From NCBI GenBank assembly GCA_041736675.1, contig JBGSTD010000026.1, positions 78,181 to 142,180 of the forward strand: a stretch of DNA of 64,000 nt, in the 5' to 3' direction. Below the pieces are notes generated by a model. It did not search any database and was not told where the DNA came from. It saw only the letters and a list, made by a program, of their open reading frames with translations. Each line of letters begins with the position of its first letter. Position 1 is the stretch's first letter. This document shows positions 45,551-54,584 of the stretch, piece after piece. Both the position numbers and the translations under genes were made by a program. The stretch is from Salaquimonas sp041736675 (GTDB lineage Bacteria; Pseudomonadota; Alphaproteobacteria; Rhizobiales; Rhizobiaceae).

Positions 45551-46156
45551 TCAGATCCAGGGCCTGCTGTCTTTCATCCTTTTTTCATAACTGGTGATAT
45601 CGGGGGCCTTTTCCAAAGTCTCGCCAATATCGTCAATGCCGTTCAGCAAACGGTGTTTGCGGTCCGGATCAATCTCGAAATGAATGGTTCCACCATCTGG
45701 CCCGGCAATGGTCTGGGCTTCCAGATCAATGCTGAGCGTCGCATTGGAACCGCGCTGCGCATCGTCCATCAGCTGGTCGAGCTGTTTCTGGCTGACCATA
45801 ATCGGCAAAATGCCGTTCTTGAAGCAGTTATTGTAAAAAATATCAGCAAAGCTGGTTGAGATGACAGACTTTATGCCGAAATCGAGCAGCGCCCAGGGCG
45901 CATGTTCGCGTGAGGAGCCGCAGCCGAAATTGTCTCCGGCCACAAGGATTTCCGCCTTCCGGTAGGCAGGCTGGTTGAGAACAAAATCCGGGTTCTCGCT
46001 GCCATCCTCGCCAAAGCGCATTTCCGCAAAAAGACCCTTGCCAAGACCTGTCCGCTTGATTGTCTTGAGATAATCCTTGGGAATGATCATGTCCGTATCG
46101 ATATTGATGATCGGCAATGGCGCGGCAACACTGGTGAGTTTGTTGAATTTTTGCAT
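45551..46156 (-). CDS. leuD: 3-isopropylmalate dehydratase small subunit
   Basis: Forms the swivel domain of isopropylmalate isomerase with LeuC, which is not in this window. 201 residues, the full bacterial length. PLPIINIDTDMIIPKDYLKT is the N-terminal motif, AEILVAGDNFGCGSSREHAPW the conserved active-site region, and FKNGILPIMVSQKQLDQL follows. The stop is 82 bp before the DUF2798 gene. Confidence 0.96.
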   Translation of the reverse strand: MQKFNKLTSVAAPLPIINIDTDMIIPKDYLKTIKRTGLGKGLFAEMRFGEDGSENPDFVLNQPAYRKAEILVAGDNFGCGSSREHAPWALLDFGIKSVISTSFADIFYNNCFKNGILPIMVSQKQLDQLMDDAQRGSNATLSIDLEAQTIAGPDGGTIHFEIDPDRKHRLLNGIDDIGETLEKAPDITSYEKRMKDSRPWI

Positions 46157-46333
46157 GGCTTGTTTGCGTCCGGTTTGTTCTGAAAAATGTTAGGGGCGGT
46201 TTACAACATGATTTCCGCTTCGTCGAGTGCCGCGGTGAAACGAAGCACTGCTCCCGGCGAATATTTTACCAAATCAGGTTTGCCTTTGCGCAAGCCTCTT
46301 GCGCCGACTGGTTTTTGGCGGCAGTAAACCCCT

Positions 46334-47197
46334 ATGGTTTTTATTCCGGCTGATCCTGCCTCGTTCCGTTTTCGCCGTTCGGCATTGTTCATGCCGGCGA
46401 CCAATATTCGCGCCCTGCAGAAAGCTCCGTCACTTGACTGTGATTGCCTGATTTTTGACCTTGAAGATGCAATAGCGGGCGAAGACAGGGCCGCGGCCCA
46501 TTCGAATCTGCTGACCCATGTCAAAGGACGTGATTTTGGCCGCCGTGAGCGGATCATACGAATTGGAAATATTGACGATCTTGAGATTGCCCTTCAATTG
46601 AGGCCCGATGCTGTTTTGGTGCCCAAAATATCCTTCCCGAATGATTTGACCGGGATTGCCCAAATTCTCGATCAGGCCGGATCTGCAATCCCGCTGTGGG
46701 CAATGATCGAAACGCCTGCAGCCCTGATGAACCTGCGTGAAATTGCCGGGGCATCCCGTCGTCTTGCCACTCTGGTGGTAGGCCCCAATGACCTTGCAAA
46801 GGATACAGGTATCAAACCTGAAAAAGGTAGGCCAAACCTCCACCCCTTTTTGATGATGATCATTGCGGCAGCACGCGCAAACGGGCTTGCTGTGCTTGAC
46901 GGGGTTTACAATAATTTCCGTGACAGCGAGGGATTTGCCGAAGAGTGCCGCGATGCCGCCGCCATGGGCTTTGACGGGAAGACCCTCATACATCCTTCGC
47001 AAATCGACCCGGCAAACTCTGCCTTTGGCGCCAGCGAGGCGGAGCTTGATACTGCCCGAGCCATCATCAATGCCTTTGCCCTGCCGCAAAATGCTTTAAA
47101 GGGCGTTATCCAGCTTGACGGTGAAATGGTCGAACGCCTGCATTTGCAGCAGGCAGAGGCGTTGATTGCGCTATCGGAAAAGCTGCAGGAAAAATAA
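46334..47197 (+). CDS. CitE/HpcH-HpaI family CoA ester lyase
   Basis: 287 residues, TIM-barrel lyase family that includes CitE, malyl-CoA lyase and citramalyl-CoA lyase. RRSALFMPATNIRALQKAP is the N-terminal CoA-side motif; FDLEDAIAGEDRAAA and IRIGNIDD are family markers; AMIETPAALMNLREIA holds the metal-binding glutamate; and GFDGKTLIHPSQID is the conserved C-terminal motif. The true substrate cannot be fixed; a citrate lyase role is unlikely as CitD and CitF are absent. It is divergent from leuD. Confidence 0.88.
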   Translation: MVFIPADPASFRFRRSALFMPATNIRALQKAPSLDCDCLIFDLEDAIAGEDRAAAHSNLLTHVKGRDFGRRERIIRIGNIDDLEIALQLRPDAVLVPKISFPNDLTGIAQILDQAGSAIPLWAMIETPAALMNLREIAGASRRLATLVVGPNDLAKDTGIKPEKGRPNLHPFLMMIIAAARANGLAVLDGVYNNFRDSEGFAEECRDAAAMGFDGKTLIHPSQIDPANSAFGASEAELDTARAIINAFALPQNALKGVIQLDGEMVERLHLQQAEALIALSEKLQEK

Positions 47198-47304
47198 GGA
47201 AATCAGCGGAAATGTACTGTCCGCAAAACCTCTTTTGATTCATCCTTGAACACGTTAAGACTGCCCCAAACAGTTCAACAAGTCTGATCCTTCCGGAGTT
47301 GACC

Positions 47305-47514
47305 ATGACCACACGCATTTACCGCTTTTTGACCGGGCCTGATGATTCAAGCTTCTGCCACAAGGTGACCAAGGCACTGTCCGAAGGCTGGCACCTTCAT
47401 GGCGATCCGCAATATGCCGCCGATCCGGCCACAGGCACCCTGCGCTGCGGCCAGGCCGTCATCAAGGATGTCGAGGTAAATTACGATCCCGAAAGAAAAC
47501 TCGGCGAGTATTGA
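47305..47514 (+). CDS. DUF1737 domain protein
   Basis: 69 residues from the ATG at 47305, with CGGAG upstream. The sequence is the short DUF1737 type (YRFLTGPDDSSFCHKVTKAL then GWHLHGDP and GQAVIKDV), a small domain of unknown function predicted to be cytoplasmic. Its stop codon overlaps the ATG of the next gene in TGATG, so the two are translationally coupled. Confidence 0.85.
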   Translation: MTTRIYRFLTGPDDSSFCHKVTKALSEGWHLHGDPQYAADPATGTLRCGQAVIKDVEVNYDPERKLGEY

Positions 47515-47915
47515 TGCGCACCCTTCCTTCATATCTGGTTTATGGTGTTGCCGGGTTTGGTGCAGGTTTCGTTCTTGGTGCTGTTCGGGAGATTGTCCTT
47601 ATACCAACCTTCGGTGAAGTTCGGGGGCAGTGGTTTGAATTTGTACCTTTGGCCATCACAATTACATTGATTGGCTTTTGGGTTACAAGGCGCTGGAAAA
47701 TTAGCCAGCCAGCCAAGGCGCTTGCGACAGGTTTCCTTGCCGTTGGTGTTTTACTGGTAATCGAAAGCAGCTTTGCATTGTTTGTTTTGAGAATACCTTT
47801 TGAGGAATATCTCGCTTCCTTTAATATTTTTGAGGGCAAGTTATTCCCTTTCGGGCTTTTGATCATGGCCTTGGCCCCGTTGTTGGGCCAGATTTTTTTC
47901 TCGATCCGCAATTAG
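47514..47915 (+). CDS. Four-helix membrane protein, unknown function
   Basis: 133 residues with four hydrophobic segments (YLVYGVAGFGAGFVLGAV; FVPLAITITLIGFWVTRRW; ALATGFLAVGVLLVIESSF; LFPFGLLIMALAPLLGQIFF). The ATG at 47514 overlaps the preceding stop codon. No family is recognised with confidence. It ends 57 bp before the LexA box of the imuA operon. Confidence 0.7.
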   Translation: MRTLPSYLVYGVAGFGAGFVLGAVREIVLIPTFGEVRGQWFEFVPLAITITLIGFWVTRRWKISQPAKALATGFLAVGVLLVIESSFALFVLRIPFEEYLASFNIFEGKLFPFGLLIMALAPLLGQIFFSIRN

Positions 47916-47971
47916 GAAAAAATTCTTTTTCTCTCGCTTGACTCTTTGGTGCGTTTGCGGAATCTATATAA

Positions 47972-47986
47972 GAACAAAAAAAGAAC
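47972..47986 (+). promoter_or_regulatory. LexA (SOS) box of the imuA-imuB-dnaE2 operon
   Basis: A perfect GAAC-N7-GAAC direct repeat, with seven A residues as spacer, matches the alphaproteobacterial LexA operator. A TTGACT at 47938-47943 and AT-rich CTATAT near 47964 could be the -35 and -10 elements, placing the box over the start of transcription. The first likely start codon (imuA) is 326 nt downstream, which is a long leader. Confidence 0.85.
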
Positions 47987-48145
47987 TTTTTAATTACAGG
48001 AATTCATCCGCGCTTTGAAAGACGGTTGGAAAGAGTGCCGAAAGGCCGTTCCAGCTGATCGCTGCCTGCTGCCTTGATCATCCTTGGTCAGACATGACCG
48101 GATTGGGCAAACCGCACCCATCGAGACCATGGCGGGTCGCCGTCC

Positions 48146-48173
48146 AATCAGGTCGGGCTAATCAGGTCAGGCA
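48146..48173 (+). repeat. Tandem 14-bp repeat in the imuA leader
   Basis: Two adjacent copies, AATCAGGTCGGGCT (48146-48159) and AATCAGGTCAGGCA (48160-48173), identical at 12 of 14 positions. Degenerate CCAGGC-like pieces continue to about 48230, and a small hairpin (AACCT-GCA-AGGTT) lies at 48183-48195. The 397-bp gap between the preceding gene and imuA contains this repeat, the LexA box and no recognisable gene. Confidence 0.6.
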
Positions 48174-48312
48174 ACCAGGCAAAACCTGCAAGGTTGGCCG
48201 ATCAAGTCAAGTCTGGCCAGGCCAGGCAAATCATGGCGCGGATGAAACCAACACCGCTGGCTCCCGTATATCGGGTCCGGCAGGAAATTTGTACCCGATC
48301 AGGAAGCCTGAA

Positions 48313-49272
48313 ATGTCTGGAGATTGCCCCGGCCCGATACCCAATTTCATTGCCCGTCCTGTGGTAACACGCACACGGCAGGAGACCCGCGAAGTCTGCG
48401 AGGCGCTTGCCGGCTCCATTTCAGACATCGAAAAACACCATCTGCTTCTTGAAGACAAGGCGGCATCCGGCCTGCACGTTGCATTTGGCATTGATGCGAT
48501 CGACAGGGCCCTTGATCCGCGAACCCGGCGAGGCATTGCCGCAAGCGGCCTGCACGAGGTACGGGTCGCCGTCGGCCTTGATGCTGCCAGTGGTGCGGGA
48601 TTTGCCCTCTGCCTTGGCATCCTGCTTGCAAAAGGCATCAGGGCGGCTTCCGCGCAGAACCGGATATCTGATGACAGCCAGCCAGAAAAAATCGCTCCAA
48701 TATTTTGGATCAGCGATGATTTTACCCGCCGTGAATATGGCAGCTTTTACGACCCTGGCCTCGCAATCTTCGGCCTTGCCCCGCAGGATCTTGTTCGTAT
48801 TCATCCAAAAAGCCACGAGGAAACCTTGTGGGCTGCAGGGGAAATTGCCGCGACCCGGGGCGCTGCCAGCCTGTGCCTGATAGAAATCAGCGGCCACCCC
48901 AAACAGATGGACCTGACCGCAACCCGCCGCCTGATGTTGCGCGCCGGCGCTTCCGGCACACCTGTCATCCTGCTGCGCCAAAGCGGTGAGGAAGAGGCCA
49001 GCGCCGCTACCACGCGCTGGCATGTCAAACCGGCAATCTCGCAAAATGTCGACCTTGAAAAAACCCCCAAACTAATAATGCCACTGAAAAGACAGTTCAT
49101 CGGCCCGCCCGCCTTTTACGTGCAGCTTGAAAAATGCCGCGGCGGCAGCGCCGATGAAACAACAAGATGGAACCTGGAGTGGACCCCCGATGAACAACGC
49201 TTTAGCCTTATCAGACCCGGCCACAACGCCGCTTCATCCATCGCAGGACAGCAACAATCTGCCATCGCATAA
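48313..49272 (+). CDS. imuA: ImuA-family SOS mutagenesis protein
   Basis: 319 residues from the ATG at 48313, with AGGA 8 nt upstream; the open frame continues up to 48094 but that part is repeat-derived leader. RecA-like fold: LHVAFGIDAIDRALDP, GLHEVRVAVGLDAASGAGF (position of a Walker A that is not conserved), then FWISDDFTRREYGSFYDPGL and a LCLIEISGHPKQMDLTATRR segment. ImuA works with ImuB and DnaE2 in damage-induced mutagenesis. The stop codon falls inside the first unit of the 15-bp repeats. Confidence 0.85.
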   Translation: MSGDCPGPIPNFIARPVVTRTRQETREVCEALAGSISDIEKHHLLLEDKAASGLHVAFGIDAIDRALDPRTRRGIAASGLHEVRVAVGLDAASGAGFALCLGILLAKGIRAASAQNRISDDSQPEKIAPIFWISDDFTRREYGSFYDPGLAIFGLAPQDLVRIHPKSHEETLWAAGEIAATRGAASLCLIEISGHPKQMDLTATRRLMLRAGASGTPVILLRQSGEEEASAATTRWHVKPAISQNVDLEKTPKLIMPLKRQFIGPPAFYVQLEKCRGGSADETTRWNLEWTPDEQRFSLIRPGHNAASSIAGQQQSAIA

Positions 49273-51055
49273 GATAACGGGGCATAAGATAACGGGGCAT
49301 AAGATAGACGGGCATGAAGCCGCCAGGCATAAGGCAGTGAACCCTGCCCCGCGCCGCTATCTGGCAATCCACCTTGCCTCATTGCCCACAGACAGGATCA
49401 TGCGCCAGCGCCTCGGCGCCTCATGGCGGGTGAAAAACCTTCACCAAGAAGACCTTGATTGCGCAAAACCGATTATAAGACCGCTTGTGATGACTGCCAA
49501 AATGCAAAACGCTATCCGGCTGGTACATCTTGACGAGCGCGCGCGCGCGATAGGTCTTCAACCCGGCACCAGTCTTGCCGATGCAAAGGCCGCCTTTCCC
49601 GATCTTGATGTTCTGGAGGAAGACGCAAACGCAGATCGGCTGTTGCTCGAAGCCATGGCCGACTGGTGTGACCGCTATACGCCGCTCATTGCCATTGATG
49701 AGGCGCTCCCCGGAGAATTTGGGTTGATGCTGGATATCACCGGCTGCGCCCATCTGTTTGGCGGCGAGCGCGAATTGATGAAGGACCTTTTGGTCCGCCT
49801 GTTCCATCAGGGCTTTGCAGCGACAGGTGCCATCGCCCCCGGCCCCGGCACCGCCTGGGCTCTGGCGCATTGTCAAAACACCAAAACGGACAAAACCCAT
49901 TCCGCGCTGCAATCAATCAGGACCTTAGAGGAAATTGAGCCTGCCCTCGCCCCTTTGCCGCTCAACGCCCTTCGCATAGGCCCTGACCTGGTACAGGCTC
50001 TGGCGCGACTCGGGCTTCGCACCATTGGCCAGTTATACCGCCAGCCGCGCGCACCCGTTGCACGCCGGTTTGGCCGCGAACTGCTTTACCGGCTTGACCA
50101 GGCCATGGGAGCAGTGGAAGAGGCGATATCACCGCGCAGGCCCGTTGCCGAACTGATGGCAGAGCGCCGGTTTGCCGAGCCTTTGGTGCATGAAAATGAC
50201 ATAGAAAGAACAATCCGCCGCCTTGCCGCGCATCTTTGCGAAGCCATGGAAAAGAAGGGTGTTGGTGCGCGGCAATTGCAGTTGTCGCTGTTTCGTGTTG
50301 ACGGAAAAACCTTCCACATGGAGGTTGGCACCTCAAGACCCGAACGCAATGCGGAGGTGATGACGCGGCTTTTCAAGGAACGTCTTGCCGCCCTGCAGGA
50401 GGATTATGATGCCGGTTACGGATTTGAAACCCTGCGCCTGTCGGTAATGGCAAGCCAGTTGATGACACAAAAGGAAACCTCGTTCCTGCAAGATTCAGGC
50501 ACGGGTGATGCAGACCATTTGATCGACAGGCTGACCGCAAGACTGGGCGCTGAAGCAATCGTCAAAGGCGTGCCGGAAAACACCCATTTGCCTGAAAGGG
50601 CAGAAAGGGAAATTCCCGTTGGTGCCTGGCACGCCGAAAAGGCAAGCCACCGCGTTAACGGCAGGCTCAGGGGACTTGTCAGCCAGGCTGAATATCCCGA
50701 ATACAGTGTGCAGGATATCTCCAAAATACCTAGCCCGCATTCAATTGTCTCAAACTCAATTGCCGTGCGCCCGTTAAGGCTGTTTTCCGTCCCTGAAACC
50801 ATCGAGGCCATTGCCGAAGTACCCGATGGACCACCAATCCGTTTCCGCTGGCGCAAAATTCTTCACAAGGTAACCCGCGTTGAAGGTCCCGAGCGGATTT
50901 GCGACCACTGGTGGTCACGGCAAACGCCCCGCCAGACCCGCGATTATTTCCGCATCGAGGATGACAGGGGCCACCGCTACTGGTTGTTTCGCGAAGGCTT
51001 GTACGAGCGCGAGACCGACAGGCCGAAGTGGTTTCTTCATGGCTTGTTTGCCTGA
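49190..51055 (+). CDS. imuB: ImuB, Y-family polymerase-like protein
   Basis: 621 residues from the ATG at 49190 (overlapping imuA by 83 bp); a GTG at 49337 would skip a repeat-coded tail and leave a 64-bp gap, and cannot be excluded. The conserved start is RYLAIHLASLPTDRIMRQRL; EFGLMLDITGCAHLFGGE is the palm motif. ImuB keeps the Y-family fold but lacks the N-terminal catalytic aspartate pattern, so it is seen as an adaptor. A beta-clamp-binding-like motif, RPLRLFSVPE, lies near the C-terminus. GHRYWLFREGLYE and the WFLHGLFA end are typical. The 3' end precedes dnaE2 by 26 bp. Confidence 0.88.
   Translation: MNNALALSDPATTPLHPSQDSNNLPSHKITGHKITGHKIDGHEAARHKAVNPAPRRYLAIHLASLPTDRIMRQRLGASWRVKNLHQEDLDCAKPIIRPLVMTAKMQNAIRLVHLDERARAIGLQPGTSLADAKAAFPDLDVLEEDANADRLLLEAMADWCDRYTPLIAIDEALPGEFGLMLDITGCAHLFGGERELMKDLLVRLFHQGFAATGAIAPGPGTAWALAHCQNTKTDKTHSALQSIRTLEEIEPALAPLPLNALRIGPDLVQALARLGLRTIGQLYRQPRAPVARRFGRELLYRLDQAMGAVEEAISPRRPVAELMAERRFAEPLVHENDIERTIRRLAAHLCEAMEKKGVGARQLQLSLFRVDGKTFHMEVGTSRPERNAEVMTRLFKERLAALQEDYDAGYGFETLRLSVMASQLMTQKETSFLQDSGTGDADHLIDRLTARLGAEAIVKGVPENTHLPERAEREIPVGAWHAEKASHRVNGRLRGLVSQAEYPEYSVQDISKIPSPHSIVSNSIAVRPLRLFSVPETIEAIAEVPDGPPIRFRWRKILHKVTRVEGPERICDHWWSRQTPRQTRDYFRIEDDRGHRYWLFREGLYERETDRPKWFLHGLFA
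49267..49341 (+). repeat. 15-bp tandem repeats at the imuA/imuB junction
   Basis: Five imperfect 15-bp units, the first two identical (GCATAAGATAACGGG). In the imuB frame they encode HKITG-HKITG-HKIDG-HEAAR-HKAVN. The TAA of the first unit is the imuA stop codon. Since 15 is divisible by three, gain or loss of a unit would keep both frames. Confidence 0.85.
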
Positions 51056-51081
51056 GAAGACTTTTGAAAAGAGGGATTGCA

Positions 51082-54000
51082 ATGTTTTTCGAAGCCGTCA
51101 TTGCCAGCAACTTTTCCTTTCTGCGCGGGGCCTCCCATCCCGAGGAATTGGTAGTGACCGCCAGCAAGCTGTGTCTTGATGGCATCGCTCTTTGCGACCG
51201 CAATACCCTTGCAGGGGTTGTACGCGCCCACATGGCAGCAAAGGAGGCAGGCTTGCGTTTTCAGCCGGGTTGCCGCCTCGCCTTTATCGACGGAACGCCC
51301 GATATTGTGGTCTTGCCGAAAAACCTGAAAGGCTGGAACAATCTCTGCCGCCTTCTGTCCACCGGCAATCGCCGCGCGCCCAAGGGCGAATGCCACCTTG
51401 AACTTGCCGACCTTCTGCAATGGGGCGGCGAGATGGCGATGGCAGCACAGATTGCCCCTGAACTTGACACGCAAACAGACAGTTGTCCGGTTCTTTCAGA
51501 TACCCTGAATCGCCTGAAGGAAGAATACGCTGGGGCGCTGCGGCTGGTGCTTGCCTGTGATTACTCGGTCTGTCACCAGCGGGCAATGGCAGCCATTGCA
51601 TCCCTTGGTGCAAACCTTGATATTCCGCTTCTTGCCAGCAACAACATTCTTTATCATCGCCCTGCCCGCCACCGTCTGCAGGATGTACTGACCTGCATTC
51701 GCGAGCACGTCACCCTTGACAAGGCCGGGACCCTGCTCGCCGCTAATAGTGAGCGGCATTTGAAACCGGCGACAGAAATGCACCGCCTGTTCCGCCATTT
51801 CCCGCAGGCCGTAAGTGAAACGGCAAGACTTTTTTCCGAGCTGCATTTTTCCCTTGATGAACTGAAATACCAGTATCCGGAAGAAATCCCCGCAAGTGGT
51901 CTGAGCCAGGGTGAAGAGCTGCGGCGCCTTGCCCTCAAGGGTGCCAACCGGCGCTATGGCAATACTCCGCCACAACGCGTACTTGCCCAGATCGACCATG
52001 AACTTGAACTGATTGGCCAGTTGAAATACGAGCCCTATTTCCTGACGGTTTTTGATATCGTCCGCTTTGCGCGCTCAAAAGGCATCCTGTGTCAGGGGCG
52101 CGGTTCGGCCGCCAACTCCACCGTTTGCTATTGCATCGGTATTACCGATGTCGACCCTGCTTTGACTGATCTTCTCTTCGAACGTTTCATTTCCCCCGAG
52201 CGCCGCGAGCCACCGGATATTGATGTCGATTTCGAGCATGAGCGCCGCGAAGAGGTGATCCAGTATATCTATGACAAGTACGGGCGCGAACATTCAGCCC
52301 TTGCAGCGAGCGTTGTCACCTACCGCGCCCGCTCGGCGGCCCGCGAAGTCGGCAAGGCTTTCGGCCTGTCGGAGGATGCCATCACAGCTCTTTCCTCCTC
52401 AGTCTGGGGCCATCAGGCAAGCGGCGAACTGGGCCGGCGCGAGGCGGATCAGGGAGGGCTGGACATACGCGACAATACGGTTGCGCAGGTGCTTGAGCTT
52501 GCCAACCAGATCAACGGATTTCCCCGCCATCTCTCCCAGCACTCGGGAGGGTTCGTTATCACCAGAGACAGGCTCGATCATATTGTTCCGGTGATGAACA
52601 CTGCCATGGAAAGCCGCACCCAGGTTGAATGGGACAAGGATGACCTTGAATCGCTCGGCATCCTGAAAATCGACATCCTCGCCCTTGGCATGCTCACCTG
52701 CCTGCGCAAGGCCTTTGATTTTCTGGGTGCTCATTATCAAAAACCGGTGACCCTTGCGACCATGCCCAAAGAGGATCCGCGCACTTATGCGATGATCCAG
52801 CAGGCCGACACTGTGGGGGTTTTCCAGATCGAAAGCCGAGCCCAGATGTCGATGCTGCCGCGCCTCAAGCCTGCCAGATTCTACGATCTGGTGATTGAGG
52901 TGGCGATCGTGCGCCCGGGTCCCATTCAGGGTGACATGGTGCACCCTTATCTGCGTCGCAGACAAGGCAAGGAGAAGGTCAGCTATCCGTCAAAAGAGCT
53001 TGAAGCCGTCTTGGGCCGCACCCTTGGCGTCCCACTGTTTCAGGAACAAGCCATGAAAATTGCCATTGTTGCAGCCGGCTTCTCTCCGGGTGAGGCAGAC
53101 AAATTACGCCGCGCCATGGCAACTTTTCGCCGCGTTGGCACCATTCACACTTTTCAGCAGAAGATGATCGAGGGGATGGCTGCCAAAGGTTATGACCGCG
53201 AATTTGCCGCCCGCTGCTTCAAACAGATCGAGGGATTTGGCGAATATGGTTTCCCCGAAAGCCACGCAGCGAGCTTTGCATTGCTTGTCTATGCCTCCTG
53301 CTGGCTCAAATGCCATTACCCCGATGTCTTTGCCGCTGCCATTCTCAACTCCCAGCCGATGGGGTTTTATGCGCCCTCGCAACTTGTCCGTGACGCCCGT
53401 GAGCATGGCGTCAACATTCTGCCGCCCGATATAAATTTGGCTGATTTCAATTGCACACTGGAGGCTGATGACACCCGTTCCTCAACGCTTCATCCCAAAT
53501 ACCGCGACATGCGGCACGATATCCAGAGCCGCTTTGCCGTACGCCTTGGCTTGCGTCAGATAAAAGGGCTTGGGGAAGAAGAGGCGGGGTTGATCATGGA
53601 ATATCGCGGGAAAAATCCTGACGGCAGATTCAACTCGGTACGCGAGTTGTGGCTAAAGACCGGACTGTCACGCGGCAGCATGGAAAAACTCGCCGAGGCC
53701 GATGCCTTTCGCTCAATCGGCCTTGACCGCAGAGCCGCCCTTTGGGAAGTGCGTGCGCTGGACAAACTCGCCCGCAAGGACCGGATGCCGCTGTTTGATC
53801 ATGCGGACAGCGCCAGCCGTGATCTGCAAAACGAGCCGCAGGCCCGTCTCCCGGTAATGCCCCAAAGCGAGCATGTCATCCAGGATTACCGAAGTCTGTC
53901 CCTGTCCCTGAAGGCGCATCCTGTATCGTTTTTACGGGGTGCGTTTTCTCTTGAGGGAGTCATCGAAAGCCGACTGCTGGAAGCATTGCCCAATGGCAGA

Positions 54001-54576
54001 AAAGTTGAAATCGCCGGACTTGTTGTCGTGCGCCAGAGACCGGGCTCAGCCAAAGGCGTTGTCTTCATGATGCTTGAAGATGAAACCGGCATTGCCAATG
54101 TCATCGTATGGCCAAAGGTTTTCGAGGTTTTCAGGCCCATCGTGATGGGAGCAAGGCTGGTTCGCGTCAAAGGCAAATTGCAAAAGGCGGACGGAGTTAT
54201 TCATGTCGTTGCCACATGCCTTGAAGATGCAACCCCGATGCTTGCAGCAATTACCGAACAAGGGCTTTTTGCCGCCAATCAGCAACTTCCAGCCGACCGT
54301 CTTGAAATCGGCGGTATCGCCAATGCCGATGAGGTAAAACGCCCGATAGAAGACACAAGGCATATAAAAAATTCAAAGACAAAAGCCCGCAATCTTCTTA
54401 TGCAAATGGCGGATACGGGCTACAATCTGCCAAAACTGGCAAGTAGGCCCCTGCGCAAGTCACATCTTGAGGAGCGGCGGGACCGGGAAATCGAAAAATC
54501 AGAGACCAGAAAAGCATGGTCACAGGAATTGAAAGAGGCAGCGAAAGTCATGCCCAAGGGGCGCAACTTTCACTGA
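51082..54576 (+). CDS. dnaE2: Error-prone DNA polymerase III alpha subunit DnaE2
   Basis: 1164 residues, full length, from the ATG at 51082 (GAGG 7 nt upstream). An N-terminal PHP domain (ASNFSFLRGASHPEELV) is followed by the polymerase core: GRGSAANSTVCYCIGITDVD and the catalytic PDIDVDFEHERREEV. VGVFQIESRAQMSMLPRLKP and FQEQAMKIA are further family motifs; a helix-hairpin-helix and an OB fold (VEIAGLVVVRQRPGSAKGVV) complete it. The C-terminal ~100 residues are charged. It carries out translesion synthesis with ImuA and ImuB under SOS control. It is convergent with the pirin gene, with 8 bp between stop codons. Confidence 0.96.
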   Translation: MFFEAVIASNFSFLRGASHPEELVVTASKLCLDGIALCDRNTLAGVVRAHMAAKEAGLRFQPGCRLAFIDGTPDIVVLPKNLKGWNNLCRLLSTGNRRAPKGECHLELADLLQWGGEMAMAAQIAPELDTQTDSCPVLSDTLNRLKEEYAGALRLVLACDYSVCHQRAMAAIASLGANLDIPLLASNNILYHRPARHRLQDVLTCIREHVTLDKAGTLLAANSERHLKPATEMHRLFRHFPQAVSETARLFSELHFSLDELKYQYPEEIPASGLSQGEELRRLALKGANRRYGNTPPQRVLAQIDHELELIGQLKYEPYFLTVFDIVRFARSKGILCQGRGSAANSTVCYCIGITDVDPALTDLLFERFISPERREPPDIDVDFEHERREEVIQYIYDKYGREHSALAASVVTYRARSAAREVGKAFGLSEDAITALSSSVWGHQASGELGRREADQGGLDIRDNTVAQVLELANQINGFPRHLSQHSGGFVITRDRLDHIVPVMNTAMESRTQVEWDKDDLESLGILKIDILALGMLTCLRKAFDFLGAHYQKPVTLATMPKEDPRTYAMIQQADTVGVFQIESRAQMSMLPRLKPARFYDLVIEVAIVRPGPIQGDMVHPYLRRRQGKEKVSYPSKELEAVLGRTLGVPLFQEQAMKIAIVAAGFSPGEADKLRRAMATFRRVGTIHTFQQKMIEGMAAKGYDREFAARCFKQIEGFGEYGFPESHAASFALLVYASCWLKCHYPDVFAAAILNSQPMGFYAPSQLVRDAREHGVNILPPDINLADFNCTLEADDTRSSTLHPKYRDMRHDIQSRFAVRLGLRQIKGLGEEEAGLIMEYRGKNPDGRFNSVRELWLKTGLSRGSMEKLAEADAFRSIGLDRRAALWEVRALDKLARKDRMPLFDHADSASRDLQNEPQARLPVMPQSEHVIQDYRSLSLSLKAHPVSFLRGAFSLEGVIESRLLEALPNGRKVEIAGLVVVRQRPGSAKGVVFMMLEDETGIANVIVWPKVFEVFRPIVMGARLVRVKGKLQKADGVIHVVATCLEDATPMLAAITEQGLFAANQQLPADRLEIGGIANADEVKRPIEDTRHIKNSKTKARNLLMQMADTGYNLPKLASRPLRKSHLEERRDREIEKSETRKAWSQELKEAAKVMPKGRNFH

Positions 54577-54584
54577 TCCATCCT

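Noticed and set aside
45194..45859. 221-codon plus-strand frame over the DUF2798/leuD region
   Set aside because: Antisense to two conserved genes; no domain.
46201..46557. 118-codon minus-strand frame partly in the leuD-citE gap
   Set aside because: Half is antisense to the CitE-like gene and the rest shows no known motif or clear ribosome binding site.
48094..48312. N-terminal extension of ImuA
   Set aside because: The frame is open, but the sequence is repeat-derived and unlike ImuA; a good ribosome binding site supports 48313.
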